A stretch of DNA of 64,000 nt from Lentzea atacamensis (GCF_003269295.1 NZ_QLTT01000002.1:124001-188000); one strand, 5' to 3'. Positions 20,328 to 29,865 are shown, numbered from the stretch's first letter. Notes: generated by a model from the sequence alone, not told the origin. Made by a program: numbers and translations.

Positions 20328-21426
20328 GTCGTACCTCCCCGCCGTGCACCTCGAACCGGGCACCGCTCAGCTCCTCGGGAACGTCCTCCGCCACCGCCGC
20401 GGTGATCAGCACCTGCTCGGCGGCGGCCGCGACCTTCGCCAGCTGCTGCCGCCGGCCGCGGTCGAGCTCCGCGAAGACATCGTCCAGCACGAGGACCGGT
20501 TCGATGCCGTCGACACGCATCAACTCGTACCCGCCGAGCCTCAGCGCGAGCGCGAACGACCATGACTCTCCGTGACTGGCGTACCCCTTCGCGGGAAGTT
20601 CGCCGAGCGTGAGGTCGAGGTCGTCGCGGTGCGGGCCGACGAGGCACACGCCGCGTTCGATCTCCTGCCGCCGCACCCTGTCGAGCTCGGCGAGCAACAG
20701 GTCCTCGATGCTCTCCTTGTCCTCCGGCAGTTCACCGACGCTCGACCGGTACGAGATGAGCGCCGGCCGTGACTCCGGAGCAACCTCCGCGTACGCCGAG
20801 GTCACGTGGTCCGCCATGTCGCGGACCAGCTTCATCCGCGCGGCCAGCAGCTCCGCGCCGTGCTTGGCGAGGTGCCCGTCCCACACGTCGAGCGTCGACA
20901 GATCCGCCGATCGTGAATGCTTCACCGTCTTCAACAACGCGCTGCGCTGCTTCAGGACACGGTCGTAGTCGCTGCGAACGCCGGCGAACCGCGGCGCGCG
21001 CAACACCAGCATCTCGTCGAGGAACCGCCGCCGGTCACCCGGATCGCCTCGCACAAGAGAGAGGTCCTCCGGTGCGAACAACACAGTGCGCAGAATCCCG
21101 AGCACGTCACGCGGACGTGGGACCGGACCGCGGTTGATCCGCGCCCGGTTCGACTTGCCCGCGGTGATCTCGAGCTCGACGAGCAGCTCGCGGTCGTCGT
21201 TGACCACGGCCGTCCGCACGACGGCGCGCTGAGCACCGTGCCGGATCAGCGGTGCGTCCGTGGCGACGCGGTGCGAGCCCAGCGTCGCCACGTACCCGAT
21301 CGCCTCGACCAGGTTCGTCTTGCCCTGGCCGTTGCGCCCGACGAGCACCGAGACGCCGGGCTCGAACGCCAGGTCCGCGAGCTCCCACGACCGGAAGTCG
21401 CTGACCTGGAGATGTCTGACGTGCAC
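20320..21426 (-). CDS. recF: DNA replication and repair protein RecF
   Basis: The 368-residue protein starts at GTG 21426, three bases after gnd. Walker A is [15 protein letters not shown]; the ABC-type signature region and Walker [13 protein letters not shown] are near the C-terminus, followed by [10 protein letters not shown]. RecF is an SMC-like ATPase that helps RecO/RecR load RecA at single-strand gaps. It is coupled to dciA by overlap of its stop codon with the dciA GTG. Confidence 0.97.
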   Translation of the reverse strand: MHVRHLQVSDFRSWELADLAFEPGVSVLVGRNGQGKTNLVEAIGYVATLGSHRVATDAPLIRHGAQRAVVRTAVVNDDRELLVELEITAGKSNRARINRGPVPRPRDVLGILRTVLFAPEDLSLVRGDPGDRRRFLDEMLVLRAPRFAGVRSDYDRVLKQRSALLKTVKHSRSADLSTLDVWDGHLAKHGAELLAARMKLVRDMADHVTSAYAEVAPESRPALISYRSSVGELPEDKESIEDLLLAELDRVRRQEIERGVCLVGPHRDDLDLTLGELPAKGYASHGESWSFALALRLGGYELMRVDGIEPVLVLDDVFAELDRGRRQQLAKVAAAAEQVLITAAVAEDVPEELSGARFEVHGGEVRRV

Positions 21427-21429
21427 CCG

Positions 21430-22344
21430 CTAGCCCTGGGTGCTGCCCGAACCGGACGACGGACCTGCGAGGTGCACCGAGTGGCCACCGAACTGGTTGC
21501 GCAGCGCGGCAACGGCACGCATCGCCGGCGAGTCCTCCTGGCGGGAGGTGAACCGGGCGAACAGCGCGGCGGAGATCACCGGGAGCGGCACCGCGTTGTT
21601 GATGCCCTCCTCGACGGTCCACCGGCCCTCACCGGAGTCCTCGACGTAACCGCGAAGATCGTCGAGCTCCGGGTCCGACTTGAGCGCGCGCACCAACAGG
21701 TCGAGAAGCCACGACCGCACAACGGTTCCGCGCTGCCACGCCGAGATCACTGCGGGCACGTTGTCCACGACGTCGGTCTTGTCGAGCAGTTCGAAGCCCT
21801 CGGCGTACGCCTGCATCAGGCCGTACTCGATGCCGTTGTGCACCATCTTCGAGTAGTGGCCGGCGCCGACCTTGCCCGCGTGCGCGAAGCCTTCCTCGCG
21901 CGGACCCTCCGGACGCAGCGCGTCGAAGATCGGCATCGCCTGCTCGACGTGCGTCGCGTCGCCACCGACCATCAGCGCGTAGCCGTTGTCGAGACCCCAC
22001 ACGCCACCGGACACGCCGCAGTCGAGGTAGCCGATCTCCTTCTCCGCCAACAGGTCCGCGTGGATGCGGTCGTCGGTGAACTTGGAGTTGCCGCCGTCGA
22101 TCACCAGGTCGCCGGGCTCCAGCAGCTCGGACAGCTCCTTCACCGTGTTACGGGTGATGTCGCCCGCGGGCACCATGACCCACACCACGCGCGGCGCCTC
22201 GAGCTTGGAAACCATGTCCGCCAACGACTCCGAGTCGCTGACCTCCGGGTTGCGGTCGTAGCCGATCACCTCGTGACCGGCTCGACGCACCCGCTCGCGC
22301 ATGTTGAAACCCATCTTGCCGAGGCCGACGAGTCCGAGCTGCAC
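21430..22344 (-). CDS. gnd: 6-phosphogluconate dehydrogenase, short decarboxylating type
   Basis: The 304-residue product belongs to the short form of the family (about 300 residues against about 470). The Rossmann motif is LGLVGLGKMGFNM. Substrate and catalytic motifs are DGGNSKFTDD, LDCGVSGGVWGLDNGYALMVGG and KMVHNGIEYGLMQAYAEG with the catalytic lysine. It oxidises 6-phosphogluconate to ribulose 5-phosphate and CO2; cofactor preference cannot be fixed by eye. Its insertion between dnaN and recF is typical of Streptomyces and Pseudonocardiaceae. Confidence 0.93.
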   Translation of the reverse strand: MQLGLVGLGKMGFNMRERVRRAGHEVIGYDRNPEVSDSESLADMVSKLEAPRVVWVMVPAGDITRNTVKELSELLEPGDLVIDGGNSKFTDDRIHADLLAEKEIGYLDCGVSGGVWGLDNGYALMVGGDATHVEQAMPIFDALRPEGPREEGFAHAGKVGAGHYSKMVHNGIEYGLMQAYAEGFELLDKTDVVDNVPAVISAWQRGTVVRSWLLDLLVRALKSDPELDDLRGYVEDSGEGRWTVEEGINNAVPLPVISAALFARFTSRQEDSPAMRAVAALRNQFGGHSVHLAGPSSGSGSTQG

Positions 22345-22386
22345 GGTGTTCTCCCCTAAACGTTTTCTCGTTACCCGGTAAGAGTT

Positions 22387-23511
22387 TTAGCCGGGCAGGC
22401 GAACGGGCATCAGGAGGTACAGGTAGCCCGGCGCCACGTTCCCATCCTCGTCCACCGGCTTGAGGAGTGCCGGTCGGCTGGGTGTGGTGAAGGACAAGTG
22501 GACACGGGGAGTGCGGACCGCGCCGAGACCGTCGAGGAGGTACCCGGGGTTGAACGCGATCGTCACCGGGTCGCCGGTGTACTCGACCGGCAGCTCTTCC
22601 TCGGCCGAACCCTCGTCGTCGCCACCGGCGGACAGGCGCAGGCCGCCGTCCACGAACTCGAGGCGCACCTGCGTGCCGCGCTCGGCGACGAGCGAGACGC
22701 GCTTGATCGCCTGCGTCAGCGCGTCGATGTCGATGATCGCCGCAGCCGAGTGCTCGCTCGGCAGCAGCTGGCGGTACTTCGGGAAGTCCGCGTCGAGCAG
22801 GCGGGTCGTGGTGCGCTTGCCGGAACCGGACAGACCCAGCAGACCGTCGTTCGCCGCGAGCGACATCTCGACCTTGCCGCCGGACGAGCCGAGCGTCTTG
22901 GCCGCGTCGCCGAGCGTGCGGGCCGGGACGAGCACCGCGACCTCGCCGAGGGTGGCGTCCGGCTCCCACGGGAACTCGCGCATCGCGAGCCGGAACCGGT
23001 CGGTGGCGACGAGGGTCAGCTTGCCTTCGCCGATCTCGACGCGCACACCGGTCAGCATCGGGAGCGTGTCGTCCTTGCCGGCCGCGACGGCGACCTGGGA
23101 GACGGCCTCACCGAAGACCTCGCCGGGAAGCTCACCGATGAGCTGCGGCATCGACGGCAGCGCCGGGTAGTCCTCGACCGGCATCGTCGGGAGGCTGAAC
23201 CTCGCGCTGCCACAGCTGATCATCATGCGAGCGCCGTCGACCGCGATCTCGACCGGGTGGTTCGGGAGCGCCTTGGTGATGTCGGCGAGCAACCGGCCGG
23301 AGACCAGCGCACGGCCACCGTCGGCGATCGTCGCCGGAACACCGACCTGGGCCGAGACCTCGTAGTCGAATCCGGAGACCGTCAGCGAGTCGTCCGACTC
23401 CGCGTCGAGCAGCACGCCGCCCAGCACGGGGACCGGCGGGCGGGACGGAAGGCTGCGGGCGACCCAGGCGACAGCGTCGGCGAGGCCGTCGCGTTCGACG
23501 CGGATCTTCAT
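22387..23511 (-). CDS. dnaN: DNA polymerase III subunit beta (sliding clamp)
   Basis: The 374-residue protein has the three-domain clamp layout. Recognisable segments include [49 protein letters not shown] in domain 2 and the C-terminal [12 protein letters not shown], which forms part of the partner-binding pocket. It encircles DNA as a dimer and tethers the replicase. It follows dnaA across the origin and precedes gnd-recF on the same strand. Confidence 0.98.
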   Translation of the reverse strand: MKIRVERDGLADAVAWVARSLPSRPPVPVLGGVLLDAESDDSLTVSGFDYEVSAQVGVPATIADGGRALVSGRLLADITKALPNHPVEIAVDGARMMISCGSARFSLPTMPVEDYPALPSMPQLIGELPGEVFGEAVSQVAVAAGKDDTLPMLTGVRVEIGEGKLTLVATDRFRLAMREFPWEPDATLGEVAVLVPARTLGDAAKTLGSSGGKVEMSLAANDGLLGLSGSGKRTTTRLLDADFPKYRQLLPSEHSAAAIIDIDALTQAIKRVSLVAERGTQVRLEFVDGGLRLSAGGDDEGSAEEELPVEYTGDPVTIAFNPGYLLDGLGAVRTPRVHLSFTTPSRPALLKPVDEDGNVAPGYLYLLMPVRLPG

Positions 23512-23806
23512 GAGGCGTCCTTTCCTCGACAGTCGACAAGCCCAACCACGACAACACGCCAGTGGGGGTTAGGGAGCCTCGCCTCGGCTGACCCGAGGTG
23601 CGGAGCAACCACGTTAGAGCGTCCTGGCCCTTCCCGTCACTTCGGGGTTCGGGCACCGATCCCCGGGAGCTGTCCCCCGCTGTTTTGCTTTGAAGTTCTT
23701 CTAGGAAGAGATCAAACAGCAGTAACAGTAAGGGCTGTGGATTGTGTGGACTGCCGTTAAACGCGCAGGTCGGGACACCATCGTCCATGTGGACTAAGGG
23801 GGGATG

Positions 23807-23905
23807 GCACCCGGGGACAGATCGGCGCACCCGGGGACAGCCGGTTGTGCACACCTCTCGATCCACAGATCGTCCACAGTTGTCCCCGGGTGCGTCCCCG
23901 GGTGC
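23807..23905. repeat. Direct and inverted repeats inside oriC
   Basis: GCACCCGGGGACAG occurs at 23807-23820 and 23827-23840. Its reverse complement core GTCCCCGGGTGC occurs in tandem at 23882-23893 and 23894-23905. A weaker copy (TGTACCCGGGTG) follows. The two pairs face each other around the best DnaA-box group. Confidence 0.8.
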
Positions 23906-24117
23906 GGGCCAGTTGTACCCGGGTGTTCAACAGGCTTCTGTGGCCAGATCGTGGCCTGGGTCTCAAACTTTTCTGGTTGTCCCCACCCCTTCGAGTGCGG
24001 TGGGCGAGCAGTAAGCCCCTCCACGTGTCCGGGCAGGCTCGATTCCACCTGGGTTCGAGCGCGCGCGTACGGGCCGTGCGGCGGTTGCGTGCCGTGGGGA
24101 CCCGTTGCGCACGAACG

Positions 24118-24149
24118 AAAAAAGGGGCCCTCCGCGGTGGACGACCCCT
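24118..24149 (-). terminator. Probable terminator of dnaA
   Basis: On the minus strand AGGGG (24149-24145) can pair with CCCCT (24127-24123), with extra pairing inside, followed by a run of six T. It lies about 20 bases after the dnaA stop. Confidence 0.5.
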
Positions 24150-24167
24150 CGTCGTACCCGGGTTGGA

Positions 24168-25730
24168 TCAGGGAGCGTGGCGGGCGCGCTGCTTGATCCG
24201 GGACGTCAGCTCCTGGACCTGGTCGTAGATCCGCCGGCGCTCCGCCATCTCCTTGCGGATCTTCTTGTCCGCGTGCATCACCGTCGTGTGGTCGCGGCCG
24301 CCGAACGTCTGCCCGATCTTCGGCAGCGACAGGTCGGTCAGCTCGCGGCACAGGTACATGGAGATCTGCCGCGCCTGGGCGAGCGCCTTCGTCTTACCCG
24401 GGCCGCAGAGGTCGTCGATCGTGACGCCGAAGAACTCGGCGGTGACCGCCATGATCGTCGGCGCGGTGATCTCCGGCGCGTGCGAGTCGGGGATCAGGTC
24501 GCGCAGGACGATCTCGGCGAGCTGGACGTCGACCGGCTGGCGGTTGAGCGACGCGAACGCCGTGACGCGGATGAGCGCGCCCTCGAGCTCGCGGATGTTC
24601 CGCTCGATGCGGGCGGCGATGAACTCCAGCACCTCGGCCGGGGCCGCGAGCCGGTCCTGCGCCGCCTTCTTGCGGAGGATCGCGATCCGGGTCTCCAGCT
24701 CTGGCGGCTGGATGTCCGTGATCAGGCCCCACTCGAACCGCGTGCGCAGGCGGTCCTCCAGCGTCTCCAGCCGCTTGGGCGGCCGGTCGCTCGACACCAC
24801 GATCTGCTTGTTCGTGTTGTGGAGCGTGTTGAACGTGTGGAAGAACTCCTCCTGCGTACCTTCCTTGCCCTCCAGGAACTGGATGTCGTCGACGAGCAGC
24901 ACGTCGATGTCCCGGTAGCGGCGCTGGAAGGCGACCTTGCGGTCGTCGCGCAGCGAGTTGATGAAGTCGTTGGTGAACTCCTCGGTCGACACGTACCGCA
25001 CGCGCATGCCGGGGAACAGGCGCTGGGCGTAGTGCCCGACGGCGTGCAGCAGGTGCGTCTTGCCGAGGCCGCTCTCACCCCAGATGAAGAGCGGGTTGTA
25101 GGCGCGGGCGGGCGCTTCGGCCACCGCGACGGCGGCGGCGTGCGCGAACCGGTTGGAGGCGCCGATGACGAACGTGTCGAAGTTGTACTTCTCGTTCAGC
25201 CTGGTCTGCGACGGCGACGGGTTGGCCGGCCTGGTGAACGGGGTGCCGACGTTGGCAGGCGCGCCGGCGGCGGTGTTCGCAGAGTTGAAGGTCGGCCAGA
25301 TCTCGGTGACGGCGGCGAGCGCGTCGCCGGCTTCGTCGACCTCGTCCGAGTCGCCTTCCGCGGCCTGGTCGGTGGTTTCTTCGGTGAGCACCGGAACGGC
25401 CGCGTCACCGTTGGGGATGCCCGGCACCGCCTGCACCGGGATGGGCGTGGTGGGCGGGCTCACCGGTTCCGGCGAGTCGACCTTCACCGCGAGCGAGACC
25501 GTGCGGCCGAGCCTGCGGGACAGGGCGTCGGTGATCGGGTCGCGCAGTGCGCGTTCGATCGCCTCTTTCGCGAAGTCGCTCGGAGCCGCGAGCAGGGCGG
25601 TCCCGTCCAGCAATCCGATGGGACGGGTGACCCTCATCCACGCGCGTTGCTGAGGGGACAGGTGGCTCGTGGCGAGCTCCTGCACCACTTCGGCCCACAC
25701 GAGACCAAGGTCGACCTGCTGGTTCGACAC
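24168..25730 (-). CDS. dnaA: Chromosomal replication initiator DnaA
   Basis: GTG 25730 (VSNQQVDLG) with GGAG-type ribosome site gives 520 residues; an upstream ATG at 25814 would run through the promoter and DnaA boxes. Domain I occupies about 1-90, an acidic Pro/Thr-rich linker about 90-185, then the AAA+ core with Walker [14 protein letters not shown] and Walker [15 protein letters not shown], and the C-terminal DNA-binding domain ending with the DnaA signature [17 protein letters not shown]. It binds the boxes in oriC and opens the duplex. DnaA boxes in its own promoter imply autoregulation. Confidence 0.97.
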   Translation of the reverse strand: MSNQQVDLGLVWAEVVQELATSHLSPQQRAWMRVTRPIGLLDGTALLAAPSDFAKEAIERALRDPITDALSRRLGRTVSLAVKVDSPEPVSPPTTPIPVQAVPGIPNGDAAVPVLTEETTDQAAEGDSDEVDEAGDALAAVTEIWPTFNSANTAAGAPANVGTPFTRPANPSPSQTRLNEKYNFDTFVIGASNRFAHAAAVAVAEAPARAYNPLFIWGESGLGKTHLLHAVGHYAQRLFPGMRVRYVSTEEFTNDFINSLRDDRKVAFQRRYRDIDVLLVDDIQFLEGKEGTQEEFFHTFNTLHNTNKQIVVSSDRPPKRLETLEDRLRTRFEWGLITDIQPPELETRIAILRKKAAQDRLAAPAEVLEFIAARIERNIRELEGALIRVTAFASLNRQPVDVQLAEIVLRDLIPDSHAPEITAPTIMAVTAEFFGVTIDDLCGPGKTKALAQARQISMYLCRELTDLSLPKIGQTFGGRDHTTVMHADKKIRKEMAERRRIYDQVQELTSRIKQRARHAP

Positions 25731-25783
25731 CTCCGCGCTCCCCTCCCCTCCGCCGGAGCCCAAGACTCCACATGTGGACACGG

Positions 25784-25815
25784 AGAATAGAGGCATCCAC
25801 AGAGTTATCCACAAC
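25784..25815 (-). promoter_or_regulatory. dnaA promoter overlapped by DnaA boxes
   Basis: On the minus strand TTGTGG (25815-25810) and TATTCT (25789-25784) are separated by 19 bases, a plausible -35/-10 pair about 54 bases before the dnaA GTG. The perfect DnaA box TTATCCACA (25805-25813) overlaps the -35, a near-box GCATCCACA (25793-25801) lies in the spacer, and TGTGGACAC (25773-25781) lies just downstream. Confidence 0.55.
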
Positions 25816-25942
25816 TGTGCACTAAACGGTGCGTTGTGTTACCGGTACGGTGGCGGCTCCCACGCCAGCTCCGGCATGCGCGAGGGAAGAACGGTAACAA
25901 GGCCTGCCACGCCTCACAAGACGTGGCATCGGCCACCCCGAT

Positions 25943-25972
25943 TTGGTCGTGGCACCCGGGCGTGCGTACTCT
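25943..25972 (+). promoter_or_regulatory. Probable rpmH promoter
   Basis: TTGGTC (25943-25948) and TACTCT (25967-25972) are spaced by 18 bases, about 108 bases before the rpmH start. The remaining parts of the 349-base dnaA-rpmH gap (25731-26079) hold the divergent dnaA promoter and no gene. Confidence 0.5.
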
Positions 25973-26079
25973 CGTACGAGTCTCCCGCTTGCGACGGGCG
26001 CCTTTCGCGCGCCTACGTCCACTGCCGTCGGGGACAACCACCAGGCTTTGTAAGCAGTGAAGCACCGGGAGAACCGACC

Positions 26080-26223
26080 GTGAGCAAGGGTAAGCGCACC
26101 TTCCAGCCCAACAACCGCCGCCGCGCGAAGACGCACGGCTTCCGGCTGCGCATGCGCAGCCGCGCCGGCCGCGCCATTCTGGCGGCGCGCCGTAGCAAGG
26201 GCCGTGCCCGCCTGTCCGCCTGA
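26080..26223 (+). CDS. rpmH: Ribosomal protein L34 (bL34)
   Basis: GTG 26080 gives 47 residues, [20 protein letters not shown]..., the highly basic and nearly invariant L34 sequence with [18 protein letters not shown]. It is a component of the large ribosomal subunit. It starts the conserved operon rpmH-rnpA-yidD-yidC-jag that runs away from oriC. Confidence 0.97.
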   Translation: MSKGKRTFQPNNRRRAKTHGFRLRMRSRAGRAILAARRSKGRARLSA

Positions 26224-26249
26224 TCGCGGCTGGTAAGCGCAGCGTCGTC

Positions 26250-26591
26250 GTGCTACCACCGGCCGCCCGGCTCACCCGCAGCCAGGACTTCGGCCTGGTG
26301 GTCCGCCGAGGCCGCCGCGCCGGACGACCCCGGTTGGTCGTCCACGCCTTGACGCCAGACGTGCCCACCTTGGATTCGTCCAAGGTGGGCTTCGTCGTGA
26401 GCAAGACAGTTGGCAACTCGGTGGTCCGCCACCGCGTGTCCCGGCGACTGCGCCACGTCGTGCGCGCTCAGCTCGAATCGCTACCGCCGGGAACTCTCGT
26501 CGTCGTACGAGCGTTGGCACCGGCAGCCGAGGCGTCGAGCTCGGAGCTCGCCGCCGACTTCTCCTCCGCTCTGCGCAAGGTGCTGCGATGA
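26250..26591 (+). CDS. rnpA: Ribonuclease P protein component
   Basis: The 113-residue basic protein shows the family pattern: [53 protein letters not shown] (the RNR-type conserved helix) and [11 protein letters not shown]. It binds RNase P RNA and assists removal of tRNA 5' leaders. Start GTG 26250. Its stop overlaps yidD by four bases. Confidence 0.95.
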   Translation: MLPPAARLTRSQDFGLVVRRGRRAGRPRLVVHALTPDVPTLDSSKVGFVVSKTVGNSVVRHRVSRRLRHVVRAQLESLPPGTLVVVRALAPAAEASSSELAADFSSALRKVLR

Positions 26592-26845
26592 CCACGTTGC
26601 CCGCGAAGGTCGCGCTGCTGCCGGTGCACTTCTACCGGCGCTTCATCTCACCGCTGCTGCCGCCCACGTGCCGCTTCTACCCCAGCTGCAGCGCGTACGC
26701 GGTGGAAGCCCTGACCGTCCACGGTGCGCTGCGTGGAACCTGGCTGACGATCCGCCGGTTGCTGCGCTGCGGACCCTGGCACCCTGGAGGCCTGGACCCC
26801 GTTCCGCCCAAGCGGCAGGTCCCCGACGTATCCACCGAGGAGTAG
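26588..26845 (+). CDS. yidD: Membrane protein insertion efficiency factor YidD
   Basis: The 85-residue protein carries the YidD pattern [30 protein letters not shown] with two of its cysteines, and [19 protein letters not shown]. It is a small, membrane-associated amphipathic protein that aids YidC-dependent insertion. The ATG overlaps the rnpA stop (ATGA), and yidC begins 4 bases after it. Confidence 0.95.
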   Translation: MTTLPAKVALLPVHFYRRFISPLLPPTCRFYPSCSAYAVEALTVHGALRGTWLTIRRLLRCGPWHPGGLDPVPPKRQVPDVSTEE

Positions 26846-26849
26846 CTCC

Positions 26850-27875
26850 GTGCTCAACTTCATCTACTACCCGGTGTCCTTCATCTTGTGGTGTTGGCAC
26901 TGGGTGTTCGGCAAGGTCTTCGGTGAGTCGAGCGGCTTCGCCTGGGCACTGGCCGTGATCTTCCTGGTCTTCACCCTCCGCGCCATCCTCTTCAAGCCGT
27001 TCGTCGGCCAGGTGCGCTCCATGCGGAAGATGCAGGAGTTCGCGCCGGAGATGCAGAAGATCAAGAAGAAGTTCCCGAACGACCGCCAGCGCCAGGCGCA
27101 GGAGATGCAGAAGCTGCAGTCCGAGCACGGCGTGAACCCACTCGGCGGCTGCCTGCCGATGCTGGTGCAGATCCCGGTGTTCATCGGTCTGTTCCACGTG
27201 CTGCGCTCGTTCAAGCCCGGCTGGGGCGAGGTCTACTTCTTCGACAAGCAGGGCGTCGACTCGTTCGTCAACGCCAAGCTCTTCGGCACGAACCTCTCGA
27301 CGTTCATCACGATGCCCGCCGACCAGCTGGCCCAGTACGGCACTGAGCGCCTGAACGTCATCCTGCTGTCGGTGCCACTGATGATCGTGGCGTCCATCGC
27401 GACCCACTTCACGGCCCGCCACTCGGTCGCCCGTCAGAACCAGGCCGCGCTGGACAACCCGCAGACGGCCATCATGAACAAGCTGACGCTCTGGATCTTC
27501 CCGGTGGGTGTCCTCGTCGGTGGCTTCTTCTTCCCCGTCGCGATCCTGCTGTACTGGCTTTCCAACAACGCCTGGACGCTCGGCCAGCAGCACATCGTCT
27601 ACAAGCGCATCGACGCCGAGGAAGAAGAGAAGAAGACGACGACCGCGACCACCCGCCAGGCGCTCGCGCCGAAGCCGGGCGCGAAGCCGGTCAACCCGAA
27701 GAAGCCGGCGCCTGGCGCCAAGCCCGCCAACGGAGCCAAGCGCATGCCGACCGCGGGCCCCGGTGGCTCTTCGTCGTCGTCGGACGGCGCCAACGGCAGC
27801 TCCAACACCGAGATTCCCGGCCTGACCCCAGGCCGATCCACCAGCAAGAAGCCGGGCAGCAAGAAGCGCCGCTGA
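26850..27875 (+). CDS. yidC: Membrane protein insertase YidC
   Basis: The 341-residue Oxa1/YidC family protein begins MLNFIYYPVSFILWCWHWVFG and lacks the large periplasmic domain of proteobacterial YidC, as usual in actinobacteria. The hydrophilic-groove arginine lies in VFTLRAILFKPFVGQVR. The conserved helices include GGCLPMLVQIPVFIGLFHVLR and YWLSNNAWTLGQQ. The C-terminal 80 residues are basic and low complexity (ending KKPGSKKRR), a tail expected to contact ribosomes. It inserts proteins into the membrane with or without SecYEG. Confidence 0.96.
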   Translation: MLNFIYYPVSFILWCWHWVFGKVFGESSGFAWALAVIFLVFTLRAILFKPFVGQVRSMRKMQEFAPEMQKIKKKFPNDRQRQAQEMQKLQSEHGVNPLGGCLPMLVQIPVFIGLFHVLRSFKPGWGEVYFFDKQGVDSFVNAKLFGTNLSTFITMPADQLAQYGTERLNVILLSVPLMIVASIATHFTARHSVARQNQAALDNPQTAIMNKLTLWIFPVGVLVGGFFFPVAILLYWLSNNAWTLGQQHIVYKRIDAEEEEKKTTTATTRQALAPKPGAKPVNPKKPAPGAKPANGAKRMPTAGPGGSSSSSDGANGSSNTEIPGLTPGRSTSKKPGSKKRR

Positions 27876-27906
27876 TTTCGGGCGTTTGCCCCGGAGAGGA
27901 GACATC

Positions 27907-28449
27907 GTGTCGGAGACCTTGCAGGCGACCGACGTGGAGGCGTCGTCGTCGGACGAGGCCGAGCCGCAGTCGCAGAGCAAGACCGAGGACCTGCTCGTCC
28001 AGGAAGGCGACATCGCGGGTGACTACCTCGAGCGTCTGCTGGACCTGCTCGACTACGACGGCGACATCGACCTGGACGTCGAGGGTGGTCGCGCGGTCGT
28101 CAGCATCGACGGCGGCGAGGACCTGTCCAAGCTCGTAGGCCCCCGCGGAAACGTCCTCGAATCGCTCCAGGAGCTCACCCGCCTGGCCGTGCAGCAGGAG
28201 ACGGGCGTTCGCTCCCGCCTGATGCTCGACATCGCGCAGTGGCGTGCGGGCCGTCGCGCGGAGCTGGCCGAGCTCGGGCGCTCGACCGCCGAGAAGGTGC
28301 TGGCCTCTGGTGAGCGCGCTCGGCTGCACCCGATGACGCCGTTCGAGCGCAAGGTCGTGCACGACGCCGTCGCCGCGATCGCGGGTGTGCACAGCGAGAG
28401 CGAGGGTGAGGAGCCGCAGCGACGGGTCATCATCTTCCCCAAGCCCTGA
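27907..28449 (+). CDS. jag: KhpB/Jag RNA-binding protein (KH and R3H domains)
   Basis: GTG 27907 follows GAGGAG, giving 180 residues. An acidic N-terminus leads to a KH-type domain (DIDLDVEGGRAVVSIDGGEDLSKLVGPRGNVLESLQELTRLAV) and a C-terminal R3H domain (RLHPMTPFERKVVHDAVAAI). The Jag-N domain of Firmicutes is missing, as usual in actinobacteria. Homologues with KhpA control elongation and division in Gram-positives. It ends the rpmH operon with a strong terminator. Confidence 0.93.
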   Translation: MSETLQATDVEASSSDEAEPQSQSKTEDLLVQEGDIAGDYLERLLDLLDYDGDIDLDVEGGRAVVSIDGGEDLSKLVGPRGNVLESLQELTRLAVQQETGVRSRLMLDIAQWRAGRRAELAELGRSTAEKVLASGERARLHPMTPFERKVVHDAVAAIAGVHSESEGEEPQRRVIIFPKP

Positions 28450-28464
28450 CGGGCTCTGCTTTTT

Positions 28465-28506
28465 CGAACGGCCCCTTGGTTCCGATGGGAACCAAGGGGC
28501 CGTTCG
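28465..28506 (+). terminator. Terminator of the rpmH-jag operon
   Basis: A 19-base perfect stem (28465-28483 with 28488-28506, core CGGCCCCTTGGTTCC) and a 4-base loop, followed by CTTT. Confidence 0.85.
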
Positions 28507-28548
28507 CTTTGTCCGGGAGTGCCGACTTGTCGACATGACGTCAGGGCG

Positions 28549-29079
28549 TCACTGTTCCACGTGAAACCGTCCATCCCGAGACGCCCACCACGAAGCCAGC
28601 CACGTCTCCTGGTCCCCCGTGTCCGGCACCGGGAACCCGCGAGCCGCTGAGATCAACGCCCAGGCCGACTCCGGCTCGACTCCGTCCATTCCGAGCAGCA
28701 GAGCCGCCAGCAACGACGACCGTCCGATCCCGGCCCAGCAGTGGAACACCACGTGCGCCCCGCGCCGGTACTGCGAGTAGAGGGCCGCCACCGGCTCGAC
28801 CACTTCCAGTCCGAGCGGTGCCGTGCGGTCCTCGATCGGCACGCACACGAACGACAGCCCCGCCGCGGTGACGACAGCCGCCTGCTCCTCCAGCTCACAC
28901 TCGGCTCGCTCGGGGTCGGTCTGAGCGGACACGAGGACGTCGACCCCGAGCCGGCGCAGCCCGCGAACGTAGGGCTCCAGGAGAGCGCCGCCTGGCGGGT
29001 GAGACATCGTCGAGACGGTCCCAGGGCCCGGATGAGAGACCGTGTAGATGGTCGGACGCAACTTTCCCCCAAGTTTCAC
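28549..29079 (-). CDS. Dual-specificity/tyrosine-type protein phosphatase
   Basis: The 176-residue protein contains the cysteine phosphatase loop HCWAGIGRSSLLAA (HCxxGxxRS) at about residue 113 and a VPIEDRTAP segment resembling the general-acid loop. It is cytoplasmic and short, like other dual-specificity folds. The substrate is not known; proximity to PknB substrates makes a role in reversing Ser/Thr phosphorylation conceivable, but that is inference. It faces rsmG across a parS-containing gap. A parS site also lies in its last codons. Confidence 0.8.
   Translation of the reverse strand: MKLGGKLRPTIYTVSHPGPGTVSTMSHPPGGALLEPYVRGLRRLGVDVLVSAQTDPERAECELEEQAAVVTAAGLSFVCVPIEDRTAPLGLEVVEPVAALYSQYRRGAHVVFHCWAGIGRSSLLAALLLGMDGVEPESAWALISAARGFPVPDTGDQETWLASWWASRDGRFHVEQ
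28553..28568. other. parS: parS site 1
   Basis: TGTTCCACGTGAAACC matches the parS consensus TGTTTCACGTGAAACA at 14 of 16 positions. It is embedded in the 3' end of the phosphatase gene. Confidence 0.8.
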
Positions 29080-29087
29080 GTGAAACG
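29072..29087. other. parS: parS site 2
   Basis: AGTTTCACGTGAAACG holds the perfect 14-base palindrome GTTTCACGTGAAAC at 29073-29086, at the 5' end of the phosphatase gene. Confidence 0.85.
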
Positions 29088-29186
29088 GCGCTCAGGATTT
29101 GGCGGAGCGCACGGTCGATCCGTCATGATGGTGCCCTGGCATTCGCCAGCTTTTCCACCCGGCCGCCGAAACGCCGCCGCCGCGTG

Positions 29187-29200
29187 GTTTCACGTGAAAC
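29187..29200. other. parS: parS site 3
   Basis: The perfect 14-base palindrome GTTTCACGTGAAAC lies 17 bases before the rsmG start codon. Confidence 0.85.
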
Positions 29201-29217
29201 GCTCACGGACGGAGAAC

Positions 29218-29865
29218 ATGGCCGGGGAGTTGCCCGACAGCGCGAAGCTCGTCTTCGGTGAGCACGTTGACCGTGCCGCCGGGTTCGTCAGGCTCCTGGA
29301 GGAGCACGGCGTCGAGCGCGGACTCATCGGTCCCCGCGAAGTCGACAAGATTTGGGATCGGCACGTGCTCAACTCGGCGGTGATCGAGGAGCTGTTCCAG
29401 CGGAACGAGCGCGTGGTCGACGTGGGTTCGGGAGCGGGGCTTCCGGGTGTGCCGCTGGCGATCGCGCGGCCCGACCTGAGGATCACCCTCCTGGAGCCGA
29501 TGGCGCGCCGCGTCGCGTGGCTGGAGGAGGTCACAGACCGCCTCGAGCTCGACAACGTGACAGTGGTCCGCGGGCGAGCCGAGGAAGGGCCGATCCGTGC
29601 ACAGCTGAAGAACTGCGACGTGGTGACCGCCCGGGCGGTGGCTCCGTTGGAGAAGCTCGCGAAGTGGTGCCTTCCGCTCCTCAAGGGTGGTGGGCGGATG
29701 GTGGCGCTCAAGGGTGAGCGCGCGCAGGAGGAACTGGACCGCGACGGGGTCGCCGTGGAACGCGCTGGGGGCGTCAACGGCAGGGTCGTCGTCGTGGGAG
29801 CGGACGTACTTGAGGTGCCGACGACGGTGCTGATCGTCGAGCGCCAGACGAGAAGGGATCGGTGA
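29218..29865 (+). CDS. rsmG: 16S rRNA (guanine527-N7)-methyltransferase RsmG
   Basis: ATG 29218 follows GGAG, giving 215 residues. The S-adenosylmethionine motif is VVDVGSGAGLPGVPLAIARP, followed by ITLLEPMARRVAWLEEV. Further family blocks are WDRHVLNSAV and TARAVAPLEKLAKWCLPLL. It methylates the 530 loop of 16S rRNA; loss gives low-level streptomycin resistance. The stop overlaps the parA GTG. Confidence 0.95.
   Translation: MAGELPDSAKLVFGEHVDRAAGFVRLLEEHGVERGLIGPREVDKIWDRHVLNSAVIEELFQRNERVVDVGSGAGLPGVPLAIARPDLRITLLEPMARRVAWLEEVTDRLELDNVTVVRGRAEEGPIRAQLKNCDVVTARAVAPLEKLAKWCLPLLKGGGRMVALKGERAQEELDRDGVAVERAGGVNGRVVVVGADVLEVPTTVLIVERQTRRDR

Larger units (their letters stand above)
23512..24167. 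other. oriC: Chromosomal replication origin oriC (dnaN-dnaA intergenic region)
   Basis: A 656-base non-coding gap between dnaA and dnaN. DnaA-box-like 9-mers: TGTGGATTG (23736-23744), TGTGGACTG (23745-23753), TGTGGACTA (23788-23796), TTGTGCACA (23845-23853), CGATCCACA (23859-23867), TCGTCCACA (23870-23878) and TTGTCCCCG (23880-23888). All differ by one or two bases from TTGTCCACA/TTATCCACA. An AT-richer stretch at about 23680-23735 is a candidate unwinding element next to the boxes. GCACCCGGGGACAG occurs twice and is mirrored downstream. Few AT-rich bases elsewhere. The exact limits and box occupancy are inferred. Confidence 0.8.

Noticed and set aside
25730..25814. Longer dnaA start at 25814
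   Set aside because: The extension would translate the promoter and DnaA boxes; the GTG at 25730 has a ribosome site and the normal N-terminus.
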